64,000 nucleotides of DNA from Notospermus geniculatus. Taxonomy: Eukaryota; Nemertea; Pilidiophora; Heteronemertea; Lineidae. Below, piece after piece: positions 45,862 to 57,387 of this stretch (its first letter is position 1; the number at the start of each line of letters is the position of its first letter). Made by a program: the position numbers and the translations under genes. The notes beneath the pieces are model-generated. The model saw only the letters and a program-made list of their open reading frames with translations, had not been told where the DNA came from and searched no databases. The stretch spans positions 33,656 through 97,655 of the forward strand of contig NMRB01000643.1 in NCBI GenBank assembly GCA_002633025.1. The letters are read 5' to 3'.

Positions 45862-48723
45862 ATGGAGGTGCCGGCCAGTTCAACAACATACGACACTACG
45901 AAATCTCCGAGTGTTCGCTTCCTGGAGTACATTCATCTTATAGCCATGAACTATCTGTTTTATACGGCCCCCGCCATCGGCATCCCTGGAAACATAATGG
46001 CGTTTCTCGTCACAATGCGGAAGGAAAATCGTAAACATTCCTCGTCGATCTTCATGGCAGCGCTCTCGGTCGCCGACACCATGACACTTCTCAGTGAGGT
46101 CGTGCTTGTCTTAGCACTGGAAGACGAGGTCGTGAGAGGTGTCCTTCGTGACCACGTAGGGAGGTTCCTGAAGTGAGTGGTTGGTTACACGAATTCAGGA
46201 GTAAAGCCTGGTAAATTTTTACACCGACAGTAGGATGATCGCAATCCAGGCATCCTCCTCAGGCAGGGCCTTGAAGCTCGTTCCACTTGAGCGAGGAGTA
46301 GCGTGCGACAAGGCCCTCTCTGGTGAAGATGATACCAAACTACCCAAAAGCCCAAGCGCTTGATCAAGATAATGCATAGCTGCGAGTGATGTCCATCTAC
46401 GTGTCTATTTCCCATACTATGGCCACGGTGGTGTGGTTCGGGCCTCCGATTAGCGGTCAGAGGGTCCAAATGTTATATCGGTGAGTGTTTCTGTAGCTCA
46501 GTGTTCCCCAACAATAGACGCGGCCTAGAATGGTTATTGTTGAGTTAGTTGCCGCTTAATCCGTCAGGAGGGAAACAATAAGAAAAACACAGAAATACCG
46601 GGAACACTGATCGACATTACACCAGGTTCGCATCCCACTGTGGCGTGAGACTTTGGGCAAGTCTCTTTGCCTCACTGGCCTCTCTCCACCCAGGTGTATA
46701 AATGGGTACCGGTCGGAAATGCCGGGTGTGTAGCGCTGAATGAGCAGCTCATCTGAGTTCTACTGAAAGGTTTCAGGACAGACTGGGGTTAAGGCGGGGG
46801 GCTACCTATAGCTGAGTTCATTCCCTAGTGGCAATCCACGGAACTGGCCTTTGTGCGACCAGTCATTCACATTCAGATTAAATCCGCTCACCCTGGTATA
46901 CTGTTTTCGAAAACCAATCTTCAGTGTACGTGCCGACCCTAAATCTTTTGTGTCCACTGCGGGTATTGTTCAGCTCTGTCACTGGTGCTTTGGTCACAAG
47001 TGGCCGAACAGAGTTTACTCAAAGGGCGCGAATTATGCAAATCTACATAACAAAGAAGTAACTTGCCAGCGGTATGGAAATTTTCAAATTTCCCAAACAA
47101 GTTTTCTCGTTTTTGGACACATATATTTGAAAAATTTCTTTTGGATGTTATTGCCATATGTGCATTCTAGGGCAACACGATCGCCTTTTTTGGATAGTTG
47201 GTCGGGAATATGAAATATTTCAAAAACTGTAAATCGAGCCTTTTTTTGGCATTAAATAGTTTATACTAATTAAATGGAAAGTACTTTCGTAAAAAACGGA
47301 TCGTTAGGCCCTGCAGGCATCAGGCCTGTATGTTACAGACTATGTGGGAAACTCTGATGTGTCGCATCCCTAGTCTGCAAAATTGTTTGCGAACTCAAAT
47401 TTTGACAACTTGTTATAACTTAATTAACTCCATCGTAATTGGTCAAAATGAACGCCATCGTAATTGGTCAAAATGAACATTTCTTTCACAGAACGGGAGC
47501 ATAAAGGTTGTAGCTAAAATATTTTGTTGACATCAATTAGTTACTTTTTGTCATGAATATGTTAGGACGCTTGTTTTCAAAGAGCGTCAATAAAGTCGGC
47601 ATAGGTAGCCCCCCGCCTTAAAGTCTGAAGTCGGATGACAACGATACCGTTGTTGATATCAGACTGTAAACCCAAACTTTAACTTTAAAAAAAATTATTT
47701 TCAGGACCGTCTGGTATCTTGATTTTTCGTTTGCGATATCATCTGGTTTTATTTTGATGGAAATGTCAATTTTTCGTCTGATCGCAGTGAGATTCCCGAT
47801 GGCCGCTAGTACAATATGTACTTCTTATAGAGCCAAGTGGACCGTTGCTACAACAGTAGCCATTATCTTTGCCCTGAATGCGAACATGTTTGCCATATAC
47901 AGGTACAAACGCGATCCGGAAACTGGTAGGTCATATTCACAAAATTGTTTCCAGTATGTCTTTGCCGTAAATTTGTATGTAGGCATAAAAACGTGTCGGC
48001 CATGAATCGGTTACTAATCCAATTTACAAAATATTTTTATTGTTTAGTCTGGGCTCCACAATTTTATTTCGGCTCCAGAGCCTCCTTCCAGATGCTTGTC
48101 TCTAACATCCCTCCGCCATGAAACCAATATAGTGCCCTACCTTCGGTCATTCTGCAGTAAAGTTGTGGTTTTGTCCAGATAACCTTGCTTTGTCCTGACA
48201 CTGCGGCTTCTTTATACATGTAGGCGTTGAATCAGTTGAACCAGACGTACCTGGCAATCCAGCCCTGGAAATGTTCGGCTCCATGTTCCAGTTAATCTTC
48301 GGAACTATCGTTCCGTTCGCCATCATCCTGGCCATGAACATCTGGATCATAATCACGGTCAAGTTAGCATCACAGAGACAGAAGAACATGACCGGAGGTG
48401 CCGCCAAGGGCGACCAGAAACGGAGTCAGGAGAGCAGCCACCTTACGCGTATGCTGATACTGGTCAGCTGTGCTTATGTCTTTTGCTCCATTCCACTACG
48501 GATCTACGAGATGGTATTAGACATTCCCGCACTCAAAGCCACCTACGACTTGGACAGTCCATATTGGTTGATGCGCTATAAGGTAGAATACGCAATTCTT
48601 GCCGATCTGTGGGGGTTGAACTTCGGTTTGAATTTTTACCTTTACTATATTGGTGGAAAGAAATTTAGGAAGGATACGATTGCTTTGGTAAAATCTGTGT
48701 TGCCTTGTAAAAGTAAGCGATGA
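45862..48723 (+). CDS. class A GPCR with FRL in place of DRY, three exons
   Basis: Three exons, 45862-46172, 47705-47925 and 48224-48723, join in phase (2, then 1) to give about 343 residues ending at TGA. Exon 1 starts with ATG in a good context (ACGATGG) and encodes TM1 (PGNIMAFLV) and TM2 (ALSVADT). Exon 2 has TM3 ending MSIFRLIAVRFP, TM4 with its tryptophan (RAKWTVATT) and the start of extracellular loop 2. Exon 3 has TM5 (IVPFAIIL), TM6 (CSIP) and TM7 (NFGLNFYLYY then KKFRKD). The layout recalls invertebrate FMRFamide- and chemosensory-type receptors. Oddities: the DRY motif reads FRL, position 3.25 is leucine not cysteine, and loop 2 has no cysteine, so the usual extracellular disulphide is absent. 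Intron 1 holds a SINE broken by two other insertions. Function and ligand unknown. Confidence 0.85.
46425..47695 (+). mobile_element. tRNA-derived SINE broken by two insertions
   Basis: Head resembles a tRNA promoter: TTAGCGGTCAGAGGGTCC (A box region) then, after a MITE, GGTTCGCATCCC (B box). The body has CCCAGGTGTATAAATGGGTA, a common marine-invertebrate SINE core, and the tail TTGTTGATATCAGACTGTAA with AACTTTAA. The MITE is at about 46471-46623 and a TTAA element at 46792-47621. It lies in intron 1 of the receptor at 45862. The body recurs at 59768-59968. Confidence 0.75.
46792..47621. mobile_element. TTAA-flanked element inside the SINE
   Basis: Ends are inverted TTAAGGCGGGGGGCTACCTA. TTAA occurs on both sides, and the SINE copy at 59768 has a single TTAA at the same point. 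The TTAA target is the hallmark of piggyBac-type transposition. The 830 bases hold no transposase frame, so it is non-autonomous. Confidence 0.8.
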
Positions 48724-49194
48724 AAATGGCCGACGCTAGTCACTCTGAACTTGTAGAACAGGTGATCGAGGTGTCTCCCACCAAAAGTTATGTCAACGAC
48801 ATGCAGATACATGTATGGTTAGATTTCCAATTCATTGGAAGATACCGATACTTCTGCTCCTAATATTCCACAAAATGACAGACACTAAGTGATTTCTTCT
48901 TTCGCGGCAATTCAATGTCCTCTCCCAGAAATACGTTCTTTCATTATGAACGTTCGGACGTCTTCTCCGTCGGGCCAAATATCAACACACCTTACGTAAT
49001 TTGCCGCTCTGCAGGTTCTACATCGACGAGTTCCTGAGCAAGAATATGTCAGTATCTGCATGAATTCAGGGCAAGTTGGAACGGCAGCAATGTTGAAACG
49101 GTCGTTGTTACCTTCCGTCTTGCTTAGGAAAGCCAATCGTGAGCTCGTCGAAATCCAGACTTGCATCGCTCATGCACTTCGGTAATCGTTGTCC

Positions 49195-49363
49195 AATAGG
49201 AGCAGTCAGCGGCGCTTATCGCCAAAAGATGGCAGCAAAGTTCTAGCGGACCAATACAATATAAAATTCTCCTGATTGGTGCGCAATCAACCATGAATGG
49301 GTCCGCTGGGCATTGAATTGGGCCGTAGTGACTCCTGTTGGTCAACTAAGTGACAGCTCCTAC
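49195..49363. mobile_element. MITE AATAGGAGCAGTCAGC, copy 3
   Basis: Same family as 19907-20079, with TAGCGGACCAATACAAT and GGGTCCGCTGG inside. Confidence 0.7.
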
Positions 49364-50436
49364 TCAGTGTTAGCATTATGCCTTCCTCCACAAAACAATT
49401 TGATGTGCAACCAAAAACCCAGATGGCGCCCGCGCTGATGCTCTTCATCAAAGCTCTTCCTCTATCCATCGGTATCATGCCAACGTAAAAGGAAATTTCC
49501 AGCGTTGCGTCCAAAAAAAATTAGAAAAAGTTCTGAATCCTAGGCCGATTGTTTATTTGGCTCATGACGCCTATTTGATGATGATGATGGACAGTCTCGG
49601 ACATGTATGGACAGCCTTGGAGGTCAACCACATGTAATGTGAGAAAGGACAAAAACTCTGGGGACACAATCGTTTGTCACTTTTTTTGACGGCAAAACGT
49701 GCTTTTTTATGACGGTAAAACGTGCCTGCTGGGGAAAACGTCAAAGCCGTTTGTAATATTGAGCATCACCGGTGTCATTCATACCAAAATGATTGAGTGG
49801 CTAGAACTGCTGAGGAAATTAAGGAGCATGTCACGTATTCCTTCTCTGTAATGTAAATACAGGACACTTTCATCAAGAAGTTTTTTTTCTACTCGCGGTA
49901 ACCGCTAGTATAGTCGATAACTTCTTAAAAGAACATTATACCAAATCAAATAGATTTAAAACAACGCATTACATTTGCACATAACAAAGTTGTACTTGGT
50001 GTGGAATTGTGAATACCTACAAACAAAAAGCCAATTCGCCTCCAATAATATTTGAGTGGCATATTTACATGAATCCAGGTGATCCTATTTACATGAATTG
50101 AGTAGATTACCTTTCGAAATATGGAATCAACATACCGAACAGCAGATCTATAAGAACATACCGCAGCTGTTTTCCTAATAAGCTCATCCTCTGCTGAAAA
50201 TGAACTTATGGGAAGGTCAGTGTTAGTGGTAAAGCTATCTCCGCCACAATCCCACGGTAGATGCGTCGGCGTAGTTCGTATAAAATATCGGTAGGTATTC
50301 AGGAAAAAATGTAAACAAACTTCTCCAGGTAGGTAGGTATTCAAAATAGTCATAATAATATATCAGGTACAATGTCAAATCCACGATCTCATTCCACTTC
50401 TATTTTGACAGTGCTGGACAACGGGAATGATTGAAG
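49364..50436. other. no gene seen
   Basis: Anonymous sequence. I find neither coding similarity nor a clear repeat here, apart from a short GATGAT run near 49575. Confidence 0.4.
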
Positions 50437-50628
50437 TTAAAGCGAATCGATATCGAAAAAAATTGATTTAGAAATAGAATTTGAAAGGGGACGAATTTTC
50501 AGGAAAAAATGTAAACAAACTTCTCCAGAATGTCAACAAAGAAATTTTCGTGCATTCTGATTGGCTGAATTTTGTGTTTACAAACACCAGCCAAATGTAA
50601 ACAAAATCCACTGTCGATTCGCTTTAAC
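50437..50628. mobile_element. MITE TTAAAGCGAATCGATA, copy 2 (inverted)
   Basis: Close reverse copy of 42651-42842. Adjacent to the MITE at 50650. Confidence 0.8.
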
Positions 50629-50649
50629 TCCCATCACCTGATGCACCAA

Positions 50650-50795
50650 GGGCCGTATGCACCAACGAAGATTATCTTGAACTCAGGTTGAGCCACAACT
50701 TTTCCATTGTCACATCATGCCCTGGCAAACCTGAACAATGGAAAAGCTGTGGCTCAACCTGAGTTCAAGATAATCTTCGTTGGTGCATACAGCCC
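50650..50795. mobile_element. MITE GGGCCGTATGCAC, copy 2
   Basis: Hairpin arms of about 60 bases; matches 4028-4175 closely. Lies 0.4 kb 3' of the receptor at 51180. Confidence 0.8.
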
Positions 50796-51179
50796 TTGGA
50801 GTACTTAATGTACAGTAGGCCTACATTACATGTAGGCCCTAACAACCACCGCCCACGACCCTCTTTTTAACGCCTTCTCAAAGTTACTTAATGATATCAA
50901 AAATATGTGGTGTTATATATTTTTGATGATATCCAATTCGAATATGCTGGTCTGATAACACACCATCGGGCCCTTCAGAAATTGGTCTAACGTGAACCAT
51001 AACACTTTTGAAGGCCAGTTATTACCAAAAAATACATGTATTAGGATTTTTTGTCGGTGGTTTTAGTGTGCAAAAAGGCGAAGATGATTCTATAGTGGTG
51101 CACTGCAGGCTTTGAACTCCAATGGGACTTTCTATAGTTCGATTCCATTATCTCTCTGTAATGTGAATCTGTCTTTTTT

Positions 51180-52481
51180 TCACACATTGATTTCACGGTA
51201 ATTGACCAAATTCTCACGAGTCAAAGAAGGTCGCCGCGTGTGCAGGAATCTGTTGGCATTGGTCGTCTGCGTCGAGATAGAAAGGGACGAATCGCGGCGG
51301 AGAACTGCCCCTGCATCAAAACAACACCTGAAGGCCCTTTTATAGGCGTTCTTAAAGCTTTCACTCATGAGACAGTAGCATATTGGATTGAGTGAGGAAT
51401 TACTCAAAGCGAACCATAACGCAAAGGAATATGCTTTACGTAGGCCTTGGATGACTGCCGACGACTCGTCATCCTGACTGAGAAAATCCAAAAGTAGACT
51501 GGTGGTATGTTTGGGCAACCATGAGAGCGCAAACAGTATCACCAGAACAACTAGCATTTTCGCCACCTTCCGCCTACTCGTCAGCGCTTTCGCAGCCTGT
51601 TTCGGGAAGGCCGACACCGATGAACTATCCCCGGCATGTAAGTTATCATCCTTCCGCCAAAGTCTTGCGCTGATTCGGACATAACCGACGATAATTGTCA
51701 GCAGGGGAATAAGATAAGTTAATATCAGCAAACTGAAAACGTAGGCGTATTTGAGTCCCGCTGGATACCATTCTTCAACACAGGCACGCAATTCGACTAC
51801 GAAGATTTTCTCAATGATCTTGTCATGTCTCACAATGAGCTCCGGTAAGACGATGATCCCCGAGACGAACCACAGGACGAACATTATCTTGTAAGCCCGC
51901 TGCCTGGTGAGGAACGCCCGGGCTTTCAGGGGCTTGTTGATGGCCAGGAACCGTTCGGCGCTGATCACAGACAGGGTGAGAATACTGGACGAAACAGACA
52001 AACCTTGCGTGAAGTTGACTATTTTACACATTGCGTCCCCATATATCCAGTTAGTGTATATATCCACCGCTAAAGTAAATGGCATACAAATACACACCAC
52101 CATAAGATCACACACGGCCAAGTTGACTAAGAAACTATTCGTCACTGTGCGCATGCGTCTGTTTCGCCAGAACACGAAAATCACGAGAACATTTCCGAGT
52201 AATCCCGATAGAAATGTGATTAGGTAGAGAACTATCAACACTATCACAGATGGGGTATGGACCATTATGAAATTTCCTCTGATGACGTCACCCATATCGA
52301 ACCCGTTCATCCATTCGCTCCTGACGTCATCATGAAAATCAGGAAAGCCATAAGTCGGAACCATTCCCGTTTCATTGTCCAAACCTGCCTTCCATGTCAC
52401 GTCGCTCATATTGGCGAATTCAGAGAAGTTGAAATTCTCAATAAGTTGTGTGAGATTCGCATCTATGTCTATCCTATTCAT
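51180..52481 (-). CDS. orexin/QRFP/CCK-type neuropeptide GPCR, intronless
   Basis: Single-exon receptor of 433 residues. I start at the ATG of MNRIDIDANLTQ; the frame extends further upstream only from a GTG. The long N-terminus has four N-glycosylation sites (NLT, NFS, NMS, NET). Seven helices follow: GLLGNVLVI (TM1), NLAVCDLMVV (TM2), a TM3 cysteine in DAMCKIV, ERFLAINKP in place of DRY, LWFVSGIIVLPEL (TM4), a loop 2 cysteine, TYLIPLLTIIVGY (TM5), LSWLPKHT (TM6) and NSSLNPICYCL (TM7). The basic run RRKVAKML before TM6 and the CCFD cysteines after TM7 are typical of peptide receptors. Best resemblance is to the orexin, QRFP, NPFF and CCK receptor group; which one I cannot say. It stands alone with repeats on both sides and runs opposite to the receptor at 45862. 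Confidence 0.9.
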   Translation of the reverse strand: MNRIDIDANLTQLIENFNFSEFANMSDVTWKAGLDNETGMVPTYGFPDFHDDVRSEWMNGFDMGDVIRGNFIMVHTPSVIVLIVLYLITFLSGLLGNVLVIFVFWRNRRMRTVTNSFLVNLAVCDLMVVCICMPFTLAVDIYTNWIYGDAMCKIVNFTQGLSVSSSILTLSVISAERFLAINKPLKARAFLTRQRAYKIMFVLWFVSGIIVLPELIVRHDKIIEKIFVVELRACVEEWYPAGLKYAYVFSLLILTYLIPLLTIIVGYVRISARLWRKDDNLHAGDSSSVSAFPKQAAKALTSRRKVAKMLVVLVILFALSWLPKHTTSLLLDFLSQDDESSAVIQGLRKAYSFALWFALSNSSLNPICYCLMSESFKNAYKRAFRCCFDAGAVLRRDSSLSISTQTTNANRFLHTRRPSLTRENLVNYREINV

Positions 52482-53441
52482 ACTGCAGCCTTGCTCTGTG
52501 AGTCCCAGCGTGGAGAAAATTTTTTTGATGCTCTTCAACAAAATGTACACGTTTCCGCCAGAAAGAAACTTCAGCTGTCTGAAAAGCTATGGATGTCGGG
52601 CAGTTTAATCTCTGGTACAAATATATGGCCTTCCATTCGTCATGAAGAAACGGCAAGTGCAGTCTAACAATGCCGACTATCCAATGACCAGCTTTTCATT
52701 TGAGAAAAGCTCTACGTCACACTCGATTGTATTTGGAGATATGCCTGCAACGAGCCTGCTGTCCAGATGAAGAATTGTCGTCTAAGCACTAGCGGTAACC
52801 ATAGGAATCCAGCAGAGATATTACAGTTCTTGAAATACTACCCTCAATCGGGCGTAATCTGCCGAGAGGATTGTGCCTACCAACTTGACAAGTATCCACT
52901 TTCAAATCCACATGAATTGTTTGAAATCAGTTGAAATGCCTTGCACCACCAACAGACAAAGCAACCCAGCTTCCGCACATTTTGCCTTCATAATAAGTTG
53001 TAATCTTGTGTTCTCTTCCCTTCTGTCTAGAGAAAAGAAAATGACAGATTTGCTCACTGTCTTTACTTCCTATTATTTTCTAAGATAAACTCGTTTCAAT
53101 TTTAACCAACTACAGCGTGGCAGAACAATCCCCACACATCCACAATTAGGTATTCCCGGTGACCACAAACTTGCCTGAGGACAGATCTTTCGATATTATA
53201 TCTAAAACGGATGTACAAATGAATACGCTGTTCCTTAAAAACTGCGTGGCATTTCGTCTGTTCATTATTACAGCTTGCTATGCCTGGCAGCTGCTTGTGA
53301 CATTTTTCCAAACAGAAAGCGTTGCATCACGGAGTAAGTACACATTAAACCGTCAGCGTCTAGGTGTTCCCAACGCGGAAACTCATTGAACTCGTTTGAC
53401 ACAACCTGCAAAGACAAAAGAGACGTGCTATACACCTGACC

Positions 53442-53822
53442 TTAAAGGGAGACATGCGAAAAATATTGCCCGGCGGGCACAAGTTGTCTGAGTTGTAGCG
53501 CCGTCTGTTAATACACGGTGACACTACGCTATATCACAGGCGCATGTAGAGCTATCAGTGAGTTTCGAACACTTTTCTAACCAAACGTATATAAAAAACA
53601 CAACACGTATCTAAAAACACACCACGAGCTTATAAATTCGTGAGCTCGGGGTGTGTTTTTTACAAACTAGTGTTTTTTGGTTAGATACGTGTTCTAAGCT
53701 CACTAATAGCTCTACAGGGGCCTGTGATATAGCGTATAGTGTCACCGTGTATTAACAGACGGCGCTACAACTCAGACAACTTGTGCCCGCCGGGCAATAT
53801 TTTTCGCATGTCTCCCTTTAAA
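53442..53822. mobile_element. TTAA-flanked giant hairpin, 381 bp
   Basis: The whole element is an inverted repeat with arms of about 180 bases, from TTAAAGGGAGACATGCGAAA through TTGCCCGGCGGGCACAAG to a centre of ACACCACGAGCTTATAAATT. Same terminal TTAAAGGGAGAC as 45185. Confidence 0.85.
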
Positions 53823-53893
53823 TTATACTGCGTCTAAAACATTACAGAATCGAGTAATGCGATATCCAAGAGAAGTGCTTTCTGCAAGATATT

Positions 53894-54011
53894 GGGCCGT
53901 ATTCTAGAAGCTTCCTTAACTTTAAGGTTTACCTTTAGGTATTGTTTTCAGGGCAGAATACAAATGCTTGAAGTGGACCTTAGATATAAGGAGTCTTCTA
54001 GAATACGGGCC
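53894..54011. mobile_element. MITE GGGCCGTATTCTAGAAG
   Basis: Hairpin, closing end CTTCTAGAATACGGGCC. Confidence 0.75.
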
Positions 54012-54094
54012 ATTGACTGCATTGTGCAATGTGCACACATGTACGTACATGTACATGTACACTTTGTGGCAAAATAGCATTCTCACTATTTAAA

Positions 54095-54390
54095 GGCCCT
54101 GTCACACTTCTGCGTATCCTAATTCCTTATGAGTTGCGCATTGACATTTTTTCCATACGCAGTCGTCGCACAATACGCACCTCATATGCATCTCAATCGT
54201 TTTGTGTAATTTTATGTACGCAGGCATGCGCACAGCACGGCCCAGTACGCCGGAAAGTTTTGGGCATGCACAAAAACTACGCTGCCTACGCTGTTAGGTC
54301 ATAAGTTATAAATTACGCAACGTACGGCTGTGTATCGAAAAATTTTAATAAGGAAATTAAGGACTTGATATACGCAAAAGTGACAGGGCC
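54095..54390. mobile_element. MITE GGCCCTGTCACACTT, copy 1
   Basis: Inverted ends GGCCCTGTCACxCTT; inverse copy at 57388-58002. Confidence 0.8.
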
Positions 54391-55117
54391 ATTACATTGA
54401 ACCCTTTACTTTGCGGCGGTTTCACTTCTCTCAGTAAGGAAACATATGTAAAAAATCCTTCAATCGGAAGGAAAGGACATTATTTACCCTCAAATAGTGG
54501 TCTCGTTTCCTTTCCCCCGAAAGCGGCTTTTTCCTAATGCAAATACATGTGCTTTCAACTCAGAGCATTCACTTCGGTATACAAAACCTGGACAGTTATT
54601 TGCAGATACCTAAGTTCCTGTCTGTCGTCAGGAGCCGTTGGGTTTTGACGCACTGTCGCCAACGAGCTGTCGTCCTTCTCTGTCTAATTATCCCTGAAAA
54701 GAAAAAGGAATCAACATTTATCTTACTGTCGTTATTTTTATATCTTAACATCTGTTTTACTGTTTTAGCATCATGATGATAGCTACAGCCTCAAGACAAA
54801 CATGCTAAGGGAAACGGATAGCAGTGTTTCAAGTCTTTCAATGGCATTCTTCGATACTTAGGTACAATAAGCAAAATAGACAATTCCTTTGCTTATCTGC
54901 ACTTTTTTAGATGGAGATGGTGCAAGTGTACCTTTTTTAAACGTGAGAGTGTAAACAAGCAATTATCTACTTTATCTAAATTTCAATAGAGTTGTCCTCT
55001 GAACGGGACTGTTCCAGAGTTCCAACTGCTCAAGGTAGTCTGACAATGGTACGTATTATAGGTCTTTCGCCACTACATTGTGCAATACCCTTATAATCTG
55101 GCACAGTTGGAACATTG

Positions 55118-55352
55118 AACTGTTGACCAACAGGAGTCACTACGGCCCAATTCGTGCCTTTTGCAGACCCATCCATGCTTGACTGTGCACCAATCAAAAG
55201 AATTCTCTTTTATTGGTCCGCTAGAACTTTGCTGCCATCTTTTGGCAATAAAGCGCGGCTGACTGCACCAATCAAAAGAATTCTCTTTATTATTGGTCCG
55301 CTAGAACTTTGCTGCCATCTTTTGACAATAAGCGCGGTTGACTGCTCCTACT
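55118..55352. mobile_element. MITE AATAGGAGCAGTCAGC, copy 4, with internal duplication
   Basis: Segment TGCACCAATCAAAAGAATTC to GCGCGG(T)TGACTG is present twice in tandem, about 80 bases each. Confidence 0.75.
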
Positions 55353-55821
55353 GATTCGAGATTCGATACAAAATTACATTTTTAACAGTCTAATATCAGA
55401 TTAGACTGTTGTCGAAAAGCTCGTTCATTTTATTGCACTGTCGAAATCTTTTAATGCACACTGGAGGAACTAGTAATGGAACATGTTAAAGATACCATTA
55501 GCGCTTGACGGATTACCAGTTTTATTGCGATCATAGGTACGTGTACGTGTTAGCAACATGTAGCCAGCCAGCGCAAATGGCACGAAACAACATTTCCCCA
55601 TTCTGAATGCAAATTATCTGAGGCCATGAAATCCTATAGCCTACCAACGTGTACGGCGGAAACTGAGGCGGTTCGATTGTCGCGAGGTTCGACTCGATGG
55701 TGAATGAAGTCTAGTAATGCCTTTACTTCAGTGTCGTACATCGGAAAGGAAGCTACATTTTATTACCATACCCAATGCCTCCTTTTGCCTTTTACATGTA
55801 GTCATGATATCATATCTCATA

Positions 55822-56430
55822 GGTCAAATCTCATAGTTAACGTTGACACCAAGATAACCCCAGGGTAACCATGAAAAAATAGTTAACTTGAACCCCTAAC
55901 TCGGACTTCAGGCTAACTATTAGTTAACTCTTTAGCTAACTAAAGGTTAACTAATAGTTAACAGTTAGTTAACTCTGAGTACACAAGGTCATCAAACTGC
56001 ACCTGAGTCAGTCACATATGTCTTTCTATTGGCTCACCGCTGTAAGCAGGGGTCCTCACAAAGTTTTCTGCTCCTCTTGCATGCCTTTAGGCAAACATCT
56101 GATGTATTGGAACAGCAAACTTGGCTGACACTCCTAACTCTAACATTTGACCTCCTCTCCTGTTGACTAAAAGTTAACTGCCAGGCGGTTATCTCCTCAT
56201 GTACATGAGCTGTAGTACATTTTTCTTAACTCTGTACGATTTCCTGGGGTTATGTTAACTACAGGGTTACTTCGTAGTCAAAAAAGTGTCAACTTTTAGT
56301 TTACTCTTAGTTAACTCGTAGTTAACTATGAGTTGACTCAACTCTCAGGGGCAGGTCAAATTCAAGTGTTATTGCAACTAAAAGTTAACTTTAGGGTTAA
56401 CTCTTAGTTAACTTTTTTATTTGACCTCAC
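55822..56430. mobile_element. foldback rich in GTTAAC
   Basis: At least 13 copies of the palindrome GTTAAC in about 600 bases, mostly as AGTTAACT. Outer ends AGGTCAAAT and ATTTGACCT are inverted. Confidence 0.7.
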
Positions 56431-56534
56431 CCATTGTAGTTAAGTAGCCCGGCGACAGGTGAACTGCATGTACTGACTCTGCGGTCATTTCTGTGTATTG
56501 GCGCACATTGTTGGAGGCGCGAAAACGACGTCAC

Positions 56535-56782
56535 TTAAAGGAGCTGGACGTCCAAGTTGTAAACAAACTGGTTTGTTTACAAACAGTGGCCAGCAAACTA
56601 GTTTTATTCCTTCGTGAAGGTGGCAGCACCAGTGATCGTTAGACTGGTGCCCGGTCCAATGCAACTCCTCACGATATTCACGTCAGTACATATCACCGAC
56701 AATAGGTGGCAGCACCGCAGGCGTCGCGTGGATAGAGAACCAGTGAGTGAGTGTTTACAACTTGGACGTCCAGCTCCTTTAA
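56535..56782. mobile_element. TTAA-flanked MITE (TTAAAGGAGCTGGACGTCCA)
   Basis: Inverted ends of about 30 bases, TTAAAGGAGCTGGACGTCCA then AGTTGTAAACA. Confidence 0.8.
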
Positions 56783-57387
56783 TGGCTGCGCCATCTGTAG
56801 CCGTGCTAAGAACTAACGAAAACACGGGGATTTCGAAAAGGACGGCGAGCTTGCCGTGTTTCAAAAACCCGGTGTTTTCAGACACGGGTTTCTTGAAGCC
56901 CGGCAATTCATAGGTGTGACCGCAAAAAACCCGGGGATTTTATGAAGTGTAACCACGACTATCAACGCCACGCCGTATTGTAGCCTACATGTAGGTGCCC
57001 AAATTCTGAGTAAAACATTGTGGGGCTGGTATAGCCACTTCGGTTCACATCGTCATCGGCCGAAAAGGGACGAATATGGGGACGTTGTTGTAAACTGCTA
57101 TCAACATACCATTTACCAGGGTTCCGACTGATTATATTTCGCATGCAAGAGATACGGAGGGACTCGTAGACTACACACTCAGCGGTCAGCCCGTCGTGTG
57201 CGGATAGCATGTCTATAGTATGACGATAATCAGATGACATTTATGGAGATTCTGCTCAGTGATCTTGTTATCCCCCGCCAAGGGCAACGGCCAGACCGTG
57301 CCAGAGGGCAGATTGCAGCTGGCATGCCATGACATTAGACATTAATCTGATCATACCATGGGCATATTCCTACAACAGCACTATAAT

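Noticed and set aside
46425-46640. Functional tRNA gene
   Set aside because: The A and B boxes are separated by a MITE and followed by a SINE body, so it is a SINE head, not a tRNA.
52482-52550. Longer N-terminus (23 residues) for the peptide receptor
   Set aside because: Its first codon is GTG; the ATG at 52481 gives a normal N-terminus with glycosylation sites.
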